From CAZSAT01 sp964604675 (GTDB taxonomy: Bacteria; Myxococcota_A; UBA796; CAJQPC01), in contig CAZSAT010000122.1 in NCBI GenBank assembly GCA_964604675.1, positions 1-20,165 on the forward strand: a stretch of DNA of 20,165 nucleotides, in the 5' to 3' direction. The notes beneath the pieces are model-generated. The model was given only the letters and a program-made list of their open reading frames with translations, made no database searches and had not been told where the DNA came from. Both the position numbers and the translations under genes were made by a program. Of this stretch, positions 6,759 through 13,587 are shown in pieces; positions within the stretch are counted from its first letter, which is position 1; each line of letters begins with the position of its first letter.

Positions 6759-7316
6759 TCATCGGGCTCCATCGTTTAGCGGGTGCGCGATCACCGGCCA
6801 GCTCGCGTCGAAGCGAAAGGTGGGCGCCTGGTCGTGGGTGTGGCACGCAACGCAGGCCGCAGGCCCGCCCGGCAGCATGCCGTAGCCCGCGCTGGGAGCC
6901 GCCAGGTGGTCGCTGCCTGGGCCGTGGCAGGCCTCGCACCCCACCCGGTCGAGCCCCTCGCCGTCCGGGAAGCCGCCGGGGTGGCCGAGGCCGGTGGTGT
7001 GGCACCGCAGGCACCCGGGATCGTTGCGGCGCTCGTCGAGCACCTCGCGCGCGTGGCTGTGGGCGCTGGTCTGCCACACCTGCCAGCTCTGGAGGTGGCA
7101 CCCCGCGCAGGCCTGGCTGCCGACGTAGTGCGCGCTCCCACGGTCCACTCCCAGGAAGGGGGGGAGCGGGCTCGACGCCGCGTGGACCGGGGGGCCGCCG
7201 CGCGCGGGGTCGTGCACCCGCTCCAGCGCCTCCGCTTCGGCGGCTGCGTGGTAGTCGGTGGGCACGGGCTCGACGACGACGATCGGGGTTCGGCAGGCGA
7301 GGAACAACGCGATCAC
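6759..7316 (-). CDS. Tetraheme cytochrome c lipoprotein (cytochrome c554-like)
   Basis: This 185-residue exported electron-transfer protein has four CxxCH heme-attachment motifs: CAGCH (70-74), CLRCH (102-106), CEACH (127-131) and CVACH (155-159). The pattern Y-V-G-S-x-A-C-x-x-C-H, followed by W-x-x-S-x-H-x-x-A and V-G-C-E-A-C-H-G-P-G-S-x-H, is characteristic of the cytochrome c554 family. The N-terminus MIALFLAC ends in a lipobox with Cys8, so the protein should be membrane-tethered. His residues at 63, 86 and 88 could serve as distal heme ligands. Its ATG overlaps the stop of the upstream metallophosphoesterase-like gene by 4 bp (ATGA), which indicates translational coupling and a joint role. 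The redox partner and substrate are unknown. Confidence 0.92.
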   Translation of the reverse strand: MIALFLACRTPIVVVEPVPTDYHAAAEAEALERVHDPARGGPPVHAASSPLPPFLGVDRGSAHYVGSQACAGCHLQSWQVWQTSAHSHAREVLDERRNDPGCLRCHTTGLGHPGGFPDGEGLDRVGCEACHGPGSDHLAAPSAGYGMLPGGPAACVACHTHDQAPTFRFDASWPVIAHPLNDGAR

Positions 7317-8290
7317 GGGCCGAACAGCGCCTCCTGCGCCTGTCCGATGGCCTTGCGGCTCGCCACCACCAGATCGAGCAGGGCGTCGTCGTCGGGCAGC
7401 TCCGGGTCCAGGTCGATCTTGCGGTCGAGGTGGGCGACCACGTGCTGGCCATCGAGGCGGAGCCGGAGCTCGCCGAGCCGCATGGTCTGGTAGTGGCTGC
7501 GCACCCAGACCGCGTGGCCCTCCACGAAGGGCTCGTAGAACTCGCGGTGCATCGCCGTGTCGATCACCACGTCGAGCTCCGGCACCTGGGCGGCGATGGA
7601 CTTCGCGGCCGCCGGGGCGTTGTAGGCCATCAACACCAGCACGTCGGCGCCCTGTTCGTGCAGCGAACGGAGCGCGGCCACCCCGTGCTCCACCGGGTCG
7701 GCGACCTGGAAGTCCGGGGTCTCGACGAAGGTCATGCCCGGCCCCGTGATGCCCGTGATGCCCACCTGGAGGTCGCCGGCCTGCACCAGGCGACCCTCCG
7801 CCGGCACCCGCTCGGCGGGTCCCGTGACGTTGGCGCTCACGCCCCAGGCTGGTCGGGACTCGAGCGCCTGCCAGGCGGGCAGGTCTACGTAGGCGATGTT
7901 CACCGCGTCGACGTCCAGCGCCTCGATGCCTCGGTGCATCCAGTCGTTCAGGACCGGCACGTCGGCGCGAAGCTCACCGTCGAGCCCCATGGCGTCCTCG
8001 AACAGGTAGCCGCCGTGCAGGAGCAGATCCGGCACCGAGGGGTTCTCGGCGCGGCTGGCCTTCAGGTACGCCTGCAGCCGGGGGAGGGACCCACGCGGAC
8101 GCTTGGGACAACCGCACGTCTCGACGCTGCCCTTGGTCTCGCCGGCGTAGAAGATCACCAGATCCGCGGGCCAGGTGCTGAGGCGCTGGGCCAGAGGGCC
8201 TTCCACCGAGAGCTCCCCGCCGCCTTCGGGTGGGGGCGGTGGGGGAGGAGGCGCCTTGGTGGCGCAGCCGATCCAGAGCGCGGCGAACAT
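7313..8290 (-). CDS. UshA/5'-nucleotidase-like metallophosphoesterase-fold lipoprotein with degenerate active site
   Basis: This 325-residue protein begins with a short signal and lipobox (MFAALWIGC, Cys9) and a run of prolines (14-21). The body resembles periplasmic proteins of the 5'-nucleotidase/SoxB group that occur beside multiheme cytochromes. It shares the element C-G-C-P followed by G-S-L-P-R-L (family form: E-P-C-G-C, then G-G-L-A-R-R), V-N-I-A-Y-V-D-L (usual N-V-G-x-x-D-L), V-G-I-T-G-I-T-G-P and L-D-V-V-I-D-T. Expected metal ligands are missing: the first D-x-H is replaced by G-E-T, G-D-L-F by G-G-Y-L-F, and G-G-H by D-T-A. Catalysis is therefore doubtful. It is coupled by a 4-bp overlap to the tetraheme cytochrome gene and divergent by 37 bp from the glycosyltransferase gene. 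I am sure of the lipoprotein, fairly sure of the fold, and cannot give a substrate. Confidence 0.75.
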   Translation of the reverse strand: MFAALWIGCATKAPPPPPPPPEGGGELSVEGPLAQRLSTWPADLVIFYAGETKGSVETCGCPKRPRGSLPRLQAYLKASRAENPSVPDLLLHGGYLFEDAMGLDGELRADVPVLNDWMHRGIEALDVDAVNIAYVDLPAWQALESRPAWGVSANVTGPAERVPAEGRLVQAGDLQVGITGITGPGMTFVETPDFQVADPVEHGVAALRSLHEQGADVLVLMAYNAPAAAKSIAAQVPELDVVIDTAMHREFYEPFVEGHAVWVRSHYQTMRLGELRLRLDGQHVVAHLDRKIDLDPELPDDDALLDLVVASRKAIGQAQEALFGP

Positions 8291-8327
8291 GGGCGGAAGC
8301 GTACCCTGTCGGGGTTAGCTGGAGCCG

Positions 8328-9551
8328 ATGATGCGCTGGTTGCCGTGGTTGTTGCTCCTGCTGGGCCTCGGATGGCACGTGCAGGAGCTCCTGGGCCCCA
8401 CGTGGGACAGCGTGGTGGCGGCCACGCACGCCCGGGACTTCGCGTCGTACTTCTACGCGCTCCAGGCGGCGGACATCGGCCGCGACCCCTACGACATGGG
8501 CGTGCTGTCCGAGCTGGCGCGCGCCGACGGCACCCGCCGCAGCGTGCACCCCTTCTTCTACCCGCCACCCTTCCTGCTCACGATGGTCTGGGCGCTGCCC
8601 CTCACGCTCGCGCAGGCCTACCAGGCGTGGTTCGTGCTCGACTCCGTGGCTCTGGCGCTGGCCCTGGTGGGCCTGTACCGGTGGGTGGGCGGACCCGGTG
8701 TGCTGGTGGGCTCGGCGGCGCTGCTCGCGGTCTACTCGCCGATCCACGACAACCACTGGATGGGCCAGGCCAACCTGCCGGTGCTCGCCGCGGTGGTGTG
8801 GGCGCTCGCTCTCGCCGACCGGCGCCCCCGGCTGGCGGGGTGTTGGATGGGGCTCGCCTGCATGATGAAGATGAGCCCTGGGCTCTTGGTGGCCTGGTGG
8901 TTGGTCCAGCGGCGCTGGCTGCCGGCGCTGTGGGCCTGCCTCGCGGCCCTGGTCCTCTCGGTCCTGGCGCTCCCGCTGGTGGACGCCGAGACCCAGGCAC
9001 GCTTCTACCTGGAGATCCTGCCGGGTTTCGGGACCGGCGACTACAACGGCCTCACGGTGCCCATCCTGCTGCCGGGAAACCACAGCCTCCCGAACCTCTT
9101 CGCGCAGGCCTACGACAACCGGCGCATCCTCACGGAGCCCGCCCTGTCGATGGCCCGCTGGGCGAACCTCGGCCTGGTCGCGGTCACGCTCGCCGCGCTG
9201 GCGGGCCGTGCGCGCACGGCGGTCGCGACCGCATGTGCTGCCGGTGCGCTCAGCGTGGTGATGCTGGTGGTGCCCGTCTACACCTACGAGCACCACCTGA
9301 CCATGGCCATCCTGCCGTTGATCGCGGTGAGCGCGGCGGTGGCCCAGGGCCTCCTGGGACGTGGCTGGGCCGCGGCGTGCGCGGTGAGCTTTGCCGCGCT
9401 GGCCTGGCCGTGGGGCGCGGTGAAACAAGCGGCGAAGGAGCTGGACGGCCCCCTGGCCTGGGCCGTGATCGAGGCCAAGTTCTTCGCGCTCGTCGTGATC
9501 GGGCTGGCCTGCGTGGTCGCCGCGCGGAAGGAGCTCAGTCGAGCGCGGTGA
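8328..9551 (+). CDS. GT87-type polytopic glycosyltransferase (DUF2029)
   Basis: This 407-residue inner-membrane protein has roughly ten hydrophobic segments. It resembles GT-C glycosyltransferases of family GT87, which transfer a sugar (often mannose) from a polyprenyl-phosphate donor on the periplasmic side. The supporting elements are the first-loop acidic motif A-R-D-F-A-S-Y-F-Y-A (35-44), the H-P-F-F-Y-P-P-P-F-L loop (74-83), H-D-N-H-W-M-G-Q-A-N (conserved G-Q-x-N) before a membrane segment, and a late loop L-L-P-G-N-H-S-L-P-N. The start is the first of two adjacent ATGs, with GGAG upstream. It is divergent from the lipoprotein/cytochrome pair, and its last 17 bp overlap the end of the convergent PKD lipoprotein gene. 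The acceptor is unknown. Confidence 0.85.
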   Translation: MMRWLPWLLLLLGLGWHVQELLGPTWDSVVAATHARDFASYFYALQAADIGRDPYDMGVLSELARADGTRRSVHPFFYPPPFLLTMVWALPLTLAQAYQAWFVLDSVALALALVGLYRWVGGPGVLVGSAALLAVYSPIHDNHWMGQANLPVLAAVVWALALADRRPRLAGCWMGLACMMKMSPGLLVAWWLVQRRWLPALWACLAALVLSVLALPLVDAETQARFYLEILPGFGTGDYNGLTVPILLPGNHSLPNLFAQAYDNRRILTEPALSMARWANLGLVAVTLAALAGRARTAVATACAAGALSVVMLVVPVYTYEHHLTMAILPLIAVSAAVAQGLLGRGWAAACAVSFAALAWPWGAVKQAAKELDGPLAWAVIEAKFFALVVIGLACVVAARKELSRAR

Positions 9552-10614
9552 AGCGGATCGGCTGGTTGGTTCCCTCGCTCACTGTCCACAGTCCGCTGCC
9601 GTCGGCGCCGAAGCCCACCGCCTCTCCCTGCTGTTCTCCCGGCAGCTCGAGCTCGCAGGTCGGGTCCTGCTGCAGGCTCTCGACGAAGCCGTCGGTGCGA
9701 TCGATGGTCCAGGCGAAGGCGGTGCGGGTGTAGGTGCGCACGACGAGCAGGTGCCCCTCCGGGCTGATGTCACCTCCGGTCGTGGCCTCCCCGAGGTCCC
9801 AGGTCATCACCTCCTCCAGCTCGACGACCTCGCCGTCGGTGTGGGGTGCGACCTTTCGGAAGAGGCTGGCCGACCCTCCGTAGTCCTTGGTGACCAGGTA
9901 GAGGTCGCCGGTGACCGGGTCGGCGAAGGCGGTCTCGCAGTCCTCGGCGCCGCCGGGGTAGCTGACCGTCAGGGTGCGGTAGTCCTCGAGCTTCTCGTCG
10001 TCGGTGCCGTCGCCGATGTCCGGTTCCGGCACGAGGTAGATGCGGATCGCGTCGCGCACCTTGTTGTTGTCGCCCACGTCGGCGACCACGAGCATCGTCT
10101 GGCCGTCTTCCTCGTAGATCCCGATGTCTTCGACGTCACCGGTCTCGGCGCCCTTGAGCTTGAAGCGCCCCTGGGAGCTGCCGTCGAGGCCGATGGCGTA
10201 GATCCGGGTCTGGTGACCGGCGTCGTTGTGCACCCAGAGGATGTCGCCGTTGTCGCGGCCCTCGACCACGCCCGAGATCTCCCAGAGGTCCTCGTCCTCG
10301 ACCTCCCCGGTCTCGCTGACCTCGCCTTCGCTGGGGCAGGCCGGCGGCTCCACGGTGACCGTGGCCACCGCCACGTCCTCACGCTCCTTGTCGTCGAGGA
10401 CGGAGAGCTCGACCTCGAAGGTGCCGGAGCCACGGAAGGTGTGGCGCGCGGTCTCGCCGTCGTAGGTCTGGCCCTCGACCGTCCAGGACCACCTGCTGGC
10501 GTCGGTGGTGCCGCTCCCGTCGAGCTCGACCGTGAGCGGGACCTGGCCGGCATCGACCGACAACGAGAGCGCCGCGACCGGTCCGGCGCTGCAACCGAGG
10601 GAGAGGAGCAACAT
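9535..10614 (-). CDS. PKD-domain / beta-propeller lipoprotein
   Basis: This 359-residue protein begins MLLLSLGC, a short lipoprotein signal with Cys8. Residues ~14-90 fit a PKD-type Ig fold (V-P-L-T-V-E-L-D-G-S-G-T-T-D, W-S-W-T-V, T-F-R-G-S-G-T-F-E-V-E-L-S-V). The rest reads as a propeller with W-E-I-S-G-V (108-113), I-L-W-V-H-N-D-A-G (~124-132), G-D-V-E-D-I-G-I and V-V-A-D-V-G-D-N-N. This arrangement is familiar from exported bacterial proteins of unknown function related to phytase/esterase-like propellers; that likeness is from memory. It has no catalytic signature I can defend. The 3' end overlaps the convergent glycosyltransferase gene by 17 bp. The acidic gene upstream points the same way, but a hairpin separates the two. 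Confidence 0.82.
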   Translation of the reverse strand: MLLLSLGCSAGPVAALSLSVDAGQVPLTVELDGSGTTDASRWSWTVEGQTYDGETARHTFRGSGTFEVELSVLDDKEREDVAVATVTVEPPACPSEGEVSETGEVEDEDLWEISGVVEGRDNGDILWVHNDAGHQTRIYAIGLDGSSQGRFKLKGAETGDVEDIGIYEEDGQTMLVVADVGDNNKVRDAIRIYLVPEPDIGDGTDDEKLEDYRTLTVSYPGGAEDCETAFADPVTGDLYLVTKDYGGSASLFRKVAPHTDGEVVELEEVMTWDLGEATTGGDISPEGHLLVVRTYTRTAFAWTIDRTDGFVESLQQDPTCELELPGEQQGEAVGFGADGSGLWTVSEGTNQPIRFTALD

Positions 10615-10626
10615 GCGCCCAGCCTA

Positions 10627-10646
10627 CCCCTCTACGGCGCGAGGGG
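10627..10646 (-). terminator. Candidate terminator hairpin between two leftward genes
   Basis: CCCCTC and GAGGGG form a perfect 6-bp stem around an 8-nt loop, 4 bp past the stop of the acidic gene and 12 bp before the start of the PKD lipoprotein gene. There is no T-run. It could also limit ribosome access to the downstream start. Confidence 0.4.
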
Positions 10647-10650
10647 TCGG

Positions 10651-11250
10651 TCAGCCGCCGCGCTCGGTCGGGAAGGCACCGTCGATCGTCCGGACGGCGG
10701 CGAGCCAGGCCTGCTGGAGGCCGGGGCAGCTGCTGGGGGCGCGGTGCTGCTCGAGCAGCCGCTGGCAGGTGCGCAGGTCCGCGAAGTGGCCGTGGAAGGT
10801 GCCGTCGAGGCCAGCCGGCACGAGCGGCTTCCAGAACTGGTGGTCGCAGCGGGCCTTGAGCACGGCGGCGGCACAGGCCTCCGCCTCCGGGAGCGCGAGC
10901 TCCTCCTTCGGCAGGGTGCTCCGCAGGTAGAGGTGGACCGGGTCGAGGGCCGCGCCCGTCACGCCCGCCAGGTGGGCCTCCCAGGTGTGCACGCTGGGCT
11001 CGCTGTCCATGATGTCAGCGGTGGAGCCTGCCGTGGGGCCGACCTCGGGTTCGTCCAGGGGCACCAACCAGGCCTCGTTCACGAAGGTGGGGCCCTCGGT
11101 GTCCTGCTCGACGGCGACCTCGTCCTCGTCCTCGTCCCAGTCCTCGGCCCAGTCCTCGTCGATCTCGAGCTCGAAGAGATCCTCGGGCTCGGGGTCGATG
11201 CCCAGGTCGATGTCGATCTCGATGTCGTGCCAGGTCTCGGTCGCGGCCAT
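10651..11250 (-). CDS. Hypothetical protein with highly acidic N-terminal half
   Basis: The leftward frame stays open far upstream, but the supported start is the ATG at 11250, which has GGGAGG 7 nt before it, giving 199 residues. Residues ~8-50 are extremely acidic (I-D-I-D-L-G-I-D, then D-E-D-W-A-E-D-W-D-E-D-E-D-E) and probably disordered or cation-binding. Residues ~85-195 look like a small helical domain with several Cys and Trp residues (A-R-C-D-H-Q-F-W-K-P-L; L-R-T-C-Q-R-L-L-E-Q-H-R; C-P-G-L-Q-Q-A-W). There is no signal peptide or membrane segment. I do not recognise a family. It is divergent from the membrane-anchored protein at 11308 across 57 bp, where both promoters must lie. Confidence 0.7.
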   Translation of the reverse strand: MAATETWHDIEIDIDLGIDPEPEDLFELEIDEDWAEDWDEDEDEVAVEQDTEGPTFVNEAWLVPLDEPEVGPTAGSTADIMDSEPSVHTWEAHLAGVTGAALDPVHLYLRSTLPKEELALPEAEACAAAVLKARCDHQFWKPLVPAGLDGTFHGHFADLRTCQRLLEQHRAPSSCPGLQQAWLAAVRTIDGAFPTERGG

Positions 11251-11307
11251 GACGAACCTCCCAACCCCCGTGACGGAACGCGGGGCGGTCGACGTTAGGG
11301 GGCGGGC

Positions 11308-12072
11308 ATGAAACGCTTCACGATCCGGCTCGCGATCGGCCTCGCCGTGTTCGCGGCCGCGCTTGGCGGTGCGGTGATCGCGGTGGCGGCGCCTCTGCCC
11401 ACGGGCGAGACGGGATCGGAGGCGGACGCGCTCGCCGAGCGGATGCAGCTCGCCGTCGACGCCCACGCCTGGGAGCACACCGGCGTGGTGCAGTGGACCT
11501 TCGGCGGCCGGAACGAGCACCTCTGGGACCGCGATCGGCACCTCGATCGCGTGCGCTGGGACGACACGGAGGTGCTGCTCGATCTGACCACCCAGCAGGG
11601 GCGGGCCTTCAAGAAGGGACGGGAGCTGGAGGGGCGGAAGCGCGCCAAGGCCCTCGAGCGCGCCTGGGCTTCGTGGTGCAACGACAGCTTCTGGCTCAAC
11701 CCGGTGGTCAAGGCCTTCGACGAGGGCACCACCCGCGCCCTGGTGCACACCGACAGCGGCGATGCGCTGCTCGTGAGCTACGAGAGCGGCGGGGTCACCC
11801 CCGGCGACGCGTACCTGTGGCTGCTGGACGACGCGGGGCTGCCGACGGCCTGGCAGATGTGGGTGCAGATCGTGCCGGTGAAGGGCATGGAGGTGGGCTG
11901 GTCCGGCTGGACCTCGCTGGCGACCGGCGCGCGGGTGAGCACGGAGCACGTGGCCGGGCCGATGACCCTCCGCATCACCGACCTGGCGGGCGAGACCCAC
12001 CTGGCCGATCTCGTGGGCGACGACGACCCCTTTGACCTGCTCTTCGCTGACGCGGCCTCGCATCCGAAGTAG
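11308..12072 (+). CDS. Conserved exported or membrane-anchored protein of unknown function
   Basis: This 254-residue protein has an N-terminal hydrophobic segment (residues 7-28), either an uncleaved anchor or a signal ending near A-V-A-A. The mature domain is rich in Trp and has distinctive stretches: W-E-H-T-G-V-V-Q-W-T-F (55-65), H-L-W-D-R-D-R-H-L (71-79), W-C-N-D-S-F-W-L-N-P (123-132) and S-G-G-V-T-P-G-D-A-Y-L-W (160-171). I believe the same phrases occur in an uncharacterised exported family of several Gram-negative phyla, with an overall shape like LolA-type lipid-binding half-barrels. That is recollection and inference, not a search. No catalytic residues can be named. It is followed after 30 bp by the receiver-domain gene on the same strand, so co-transcription is likely. 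Confidence 0.8.
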   Translation: MKRFTIRLAIGLAVFAAALGGAVIAVAAPLPTGETGSEADALAERMQLAVDAHAWEHTGVVQWTFGGRNEHLWDRDRHLDRVRWDDTEVLLDLTTQQGRAFKKGRELEGRKRAKALERAWASWCNDSFWLNPVVKAFDEGTTRALVHTDSGDALLVSYESGGVTPGDAYLWLLDDAGLPTAWQMWVQIVPVKGMEVGWSGWTSLATGARVSTEHVAGPMTLRITDLAGETHLADLVGDDDPFDLLFADAASHPK

Positions 12073-12102
12073 GCTTGGGGCCCCACCCAGCGCGGCGAGC
12101 AC

Positions 12103-12582
12103 GTGGCCGAGAACGACGAGAAGACCCTGCGGCTCGTGACCGGGTCCGGGTCGACCGAGGTGGCCCACCCAGCCCCGGATCTCCGCGGGTCCCGGCGCCC
12201 GCGCGTGCTGTTGATCGACGACGACCCGTTCATCCTGGCGGCCTACCGGCGCACGCTGCGTCGCTTCTTCGAGGTGGAGACGGCTGCCGGCGGCGAGATC
12301 GCGCTGGCCATGCTGGAGGCTGACCACGACTACGACGTGGTGCTCTGCGACATCGTGATGCCCGGCGTGTCGGGGCCGATCTTCTCGGAGCGGGTGGCCG
12401 CGCGCTGGCCGGCGCTCGATGAGCGCACGGTGTTCTGGACCGCGGGCATCACGGGCGGTGAGGCCTTGGAAGCCTTCGTCACGCGGGAGGCGCACCGGGT
12501 CTTCCAGAAGGGCGACATGGACCCGCGCGACGTGGTCGAGGTCCTGGTCGAGCACGCGAGGAAGGCCCGCAAGACGACATGA
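12103..12582 (+). CDS. Receiver-only response regulator
   Basis: This is a 159-residue CheY-type receiver domain with a ~33-residue N-terminal tail and no output domain. The acidic pocket is D39-D41 in V-L-L-I-D-D-D, the phospho-acceptor is D83 in L-C-D-I-V-M-P-G-V-S-G, the switch Thr is T113 in F-W-T-A-G, and the conserved Lys is K136 in V-F-Q-K-G. The Pro that usually follows that Lys is Gly here. The proposed start is GTG at 12103. No histidine kinase is nearby, so it is probably an orphan phospho-relay partner or acts by protein-protein contact. Its stop codon overlaps the first bases of a strong hairpin. Confidence 0.93.
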   Translation: MAENDEKTLRLVTGSGSTEVAHPAPDLRGSRRPRVLLIDDDPFILAAYRRTLRRFFEVETAAGGEIALAMLEADHDYDVVLCDIVMPGVSGPIFSERVAARWPALDERTVFWTAGITGGEALEAFVTREAHRVFQKGDMDPRDVVEVLVEHARKARKTT

Positions 12583-12604
12583 GGCCGCCCGGTCGGGCGG
12601 CCTC
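12581..12604. terminator. Bidirectional terminator-like hairpin between convergent genes
   Basis: GAGGCCGCCC and GGGCGGCCTC form a perfect 10-bp, entirely strong stem around a GGTC tetraloop. It begins within the TGA of the receiver gene and lies 24 bp beyond the stop of the convergent collagen-like lipoprotein gene, so it can serve both. There is no clear T-run on either side. Confidence 0.75.
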
Positions 12605-12627
12605 GAGAGGTCGGAGAGGGAGCGCGG

Positions 12628-13521
12628 CTATTCGGGCGGGGGCTCCATCTCACCGGGACCTTCTTCACCGTCGGGACCGGGCCCGCCCGGACCGCCAGGT
12701 CCGCCGGGCCCGCCGGCGCCATCCGGGCCGCCAGCACCGTCGGGCGCGGGCGCGTCGCCTGCCGGTGCGTCGCCACCTTCGACGGGCACGCCATCGGTGG
12801 GGGCTCCGCCGGCTTCGGGCGCGGCCTCGCCCTCGACCTGGTTGCCGTCGTCGTCGAAGACGGGGCTTCCGACCTCGCCGCCGGGCGCCGCAGGGGCCGC
12901 GTCGTCGTCGCAGTCGAGGTCGAGCGACTTGTCGCCGCTGATGCTGATCGTCTCGCCTTCGTTGGCGATCATCATCGTCTCGCCGGGCGACTGGGCATCG
13001 TCGCCGTTGGCGTCCTCGAAGGCGAGCACCACGTAGTCGCCCTTCGGCACCTTGAGCGAGTAGGCGCCGGCCGCCTCGATGCTCGAGGTGACGGTGGGCC
13101 CGACCGGCTCGGGCATCGCGCCCTCGTCCACGCTGGGTGGCTCGTCCGGCGGGGGCGGGTAGAGGTGCACGATGTAGGGACCCGCGCCGGCATCGCAGCT
13201 CAGCGTGCCCGACAAGGTGACCGCATCCGGGTTGGAGGCGAGCTCGTCCTGGGTGTACTTCGCAGTGGGGGGCGGGGGCCCCTCGCCGTCGCCATCGGCC
13301 GGGCCGCCGGGGCCTCCGTCCGCTGGGCCACCGGCGCCATCGGGCGGGCCGGCGTCGCCAGCGCCGCCGCCGGGAGCTCCGGCGCCGTCGGGGCCGGGCT
13401 GACCGCCCGGCTGGGGCGCTCCGGCACCGCCGGCTGCGGCGCCTCCGGGGGGTTCGGCACTGGGGGGCTCGGGACAGCCTGCCAGTGCGAGGGTGCACAG
13501 CAGCAACAAGCTTCGCTTCAT
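12628..13521 (-). CDS. Collagen-like Gly/Pro-rich lipoprotein with a central Ig/transthyretin-like domain
   Basis: The start chosen is the ATG at 13521 because it opens a classic lipoprotein signal, MKRSLLLLCTLALAGC (Cys16), with GGAG 8 nt upstream; a longer in-frame start would bury it. Residues 17-85 are Gly/Pro/Ala/Asp low-complexity. Residues ~100-205 form a small beta-sandwich resembling carboxypeptidase-regulatory or transthyretin-like domains (V-T-L-S-G-T-L-S-C, A-G-A-Y-S-L-K-V-P-K-G-D-Y-V-V-L-A-F-E-D-A-N-G-D), with C109 and C204 possibly bridged. The last ~90 residues are again Gly/Pro-rich, with consecutive G-G-P units near the end that recall collagen-like tracts. The layout suggests a lipid-anchored surface protein presenting a domain between flexible arms. 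No partner is known. It lies 66 bp after the methyltransferase gene on the same strand. Confidence 0.82.
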   Translation of the reverse strand: MKRSLLLLCTLALAGCPEPPSAEPPGGAAAGGAGAPQPGGQPGPDGAGAPGGGAGDAGPPDGAGGPADGGPGGPADGDGEGPPPPTAKYTQDELASNPDAVTLSGTLSCDAGAGPYIVHLYPPPPDEPPSVDEGAMPEPVGPTVTSSIEAAGAYSLKVPKGDYVVLAFEDANGDDAQSPGETMMIANEGETISISGDKSLDLDCDDDAAPAAPGGEVGSPVFDDDGNQVEGEAAPEAGGAPTDGVPVEGGDAPAGDAPAPDGAGGPDGAGGPGGPGGPGGPGPDGEEGPGEMEPPPE

Positions 13522-13562
13522 CGTGTTCGCTCCGCGGGCGGGTTCGATCGATGGCATGCTAC

Positions 13563-13579
13563 CGCAGGTCGATCCTGCG
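13563..13579 (-). terminator. Candidate hairpin after the methyltransferase gene
   Basis: CGCAGG and CCTGCG form a perfect 6-bp stem with a 5-nt loop, 8 bp past the methyltransferase stop and upstream of the lipoprotein start. A second perfect 8-bp inverted repeat (CGAACGCT / AGCGTTCG, 13602-13630) lies just inside the end of the methyltransferase gene. Neither has a T-run. Confidence 0.4.
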
Positions 13580-13587
13580 ATGGCAAG

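Noticed and set aside
6602..9733. A 1043-codon rightward frame across the cytochrome, phosphoesterase-like and glycosyltransferase genes
   Set aside because: Composition is Arg/Pro/Gly/Ala-rich with no motif, and it lies opposite or out of frame to genes with clear heme, lipobox and membrane features. It is a high-GC shadow frame.
10651..12555. The long 634-codon leftward frame extending upstream of the acidic protein
   Set aside because: The upstream part is antisense to the exported protein and the receiver gene. The ATG at 11250 with a strong ribosome site gives the supported start.
12640..13480. Gly/Pro-rich repeats as a minisatellite or CRISPR-like array
   Set aside because: The repetition follows codons of Gly/Pro/Ala/Asp in an intact lipoprotein frame and lacks regular spacers.
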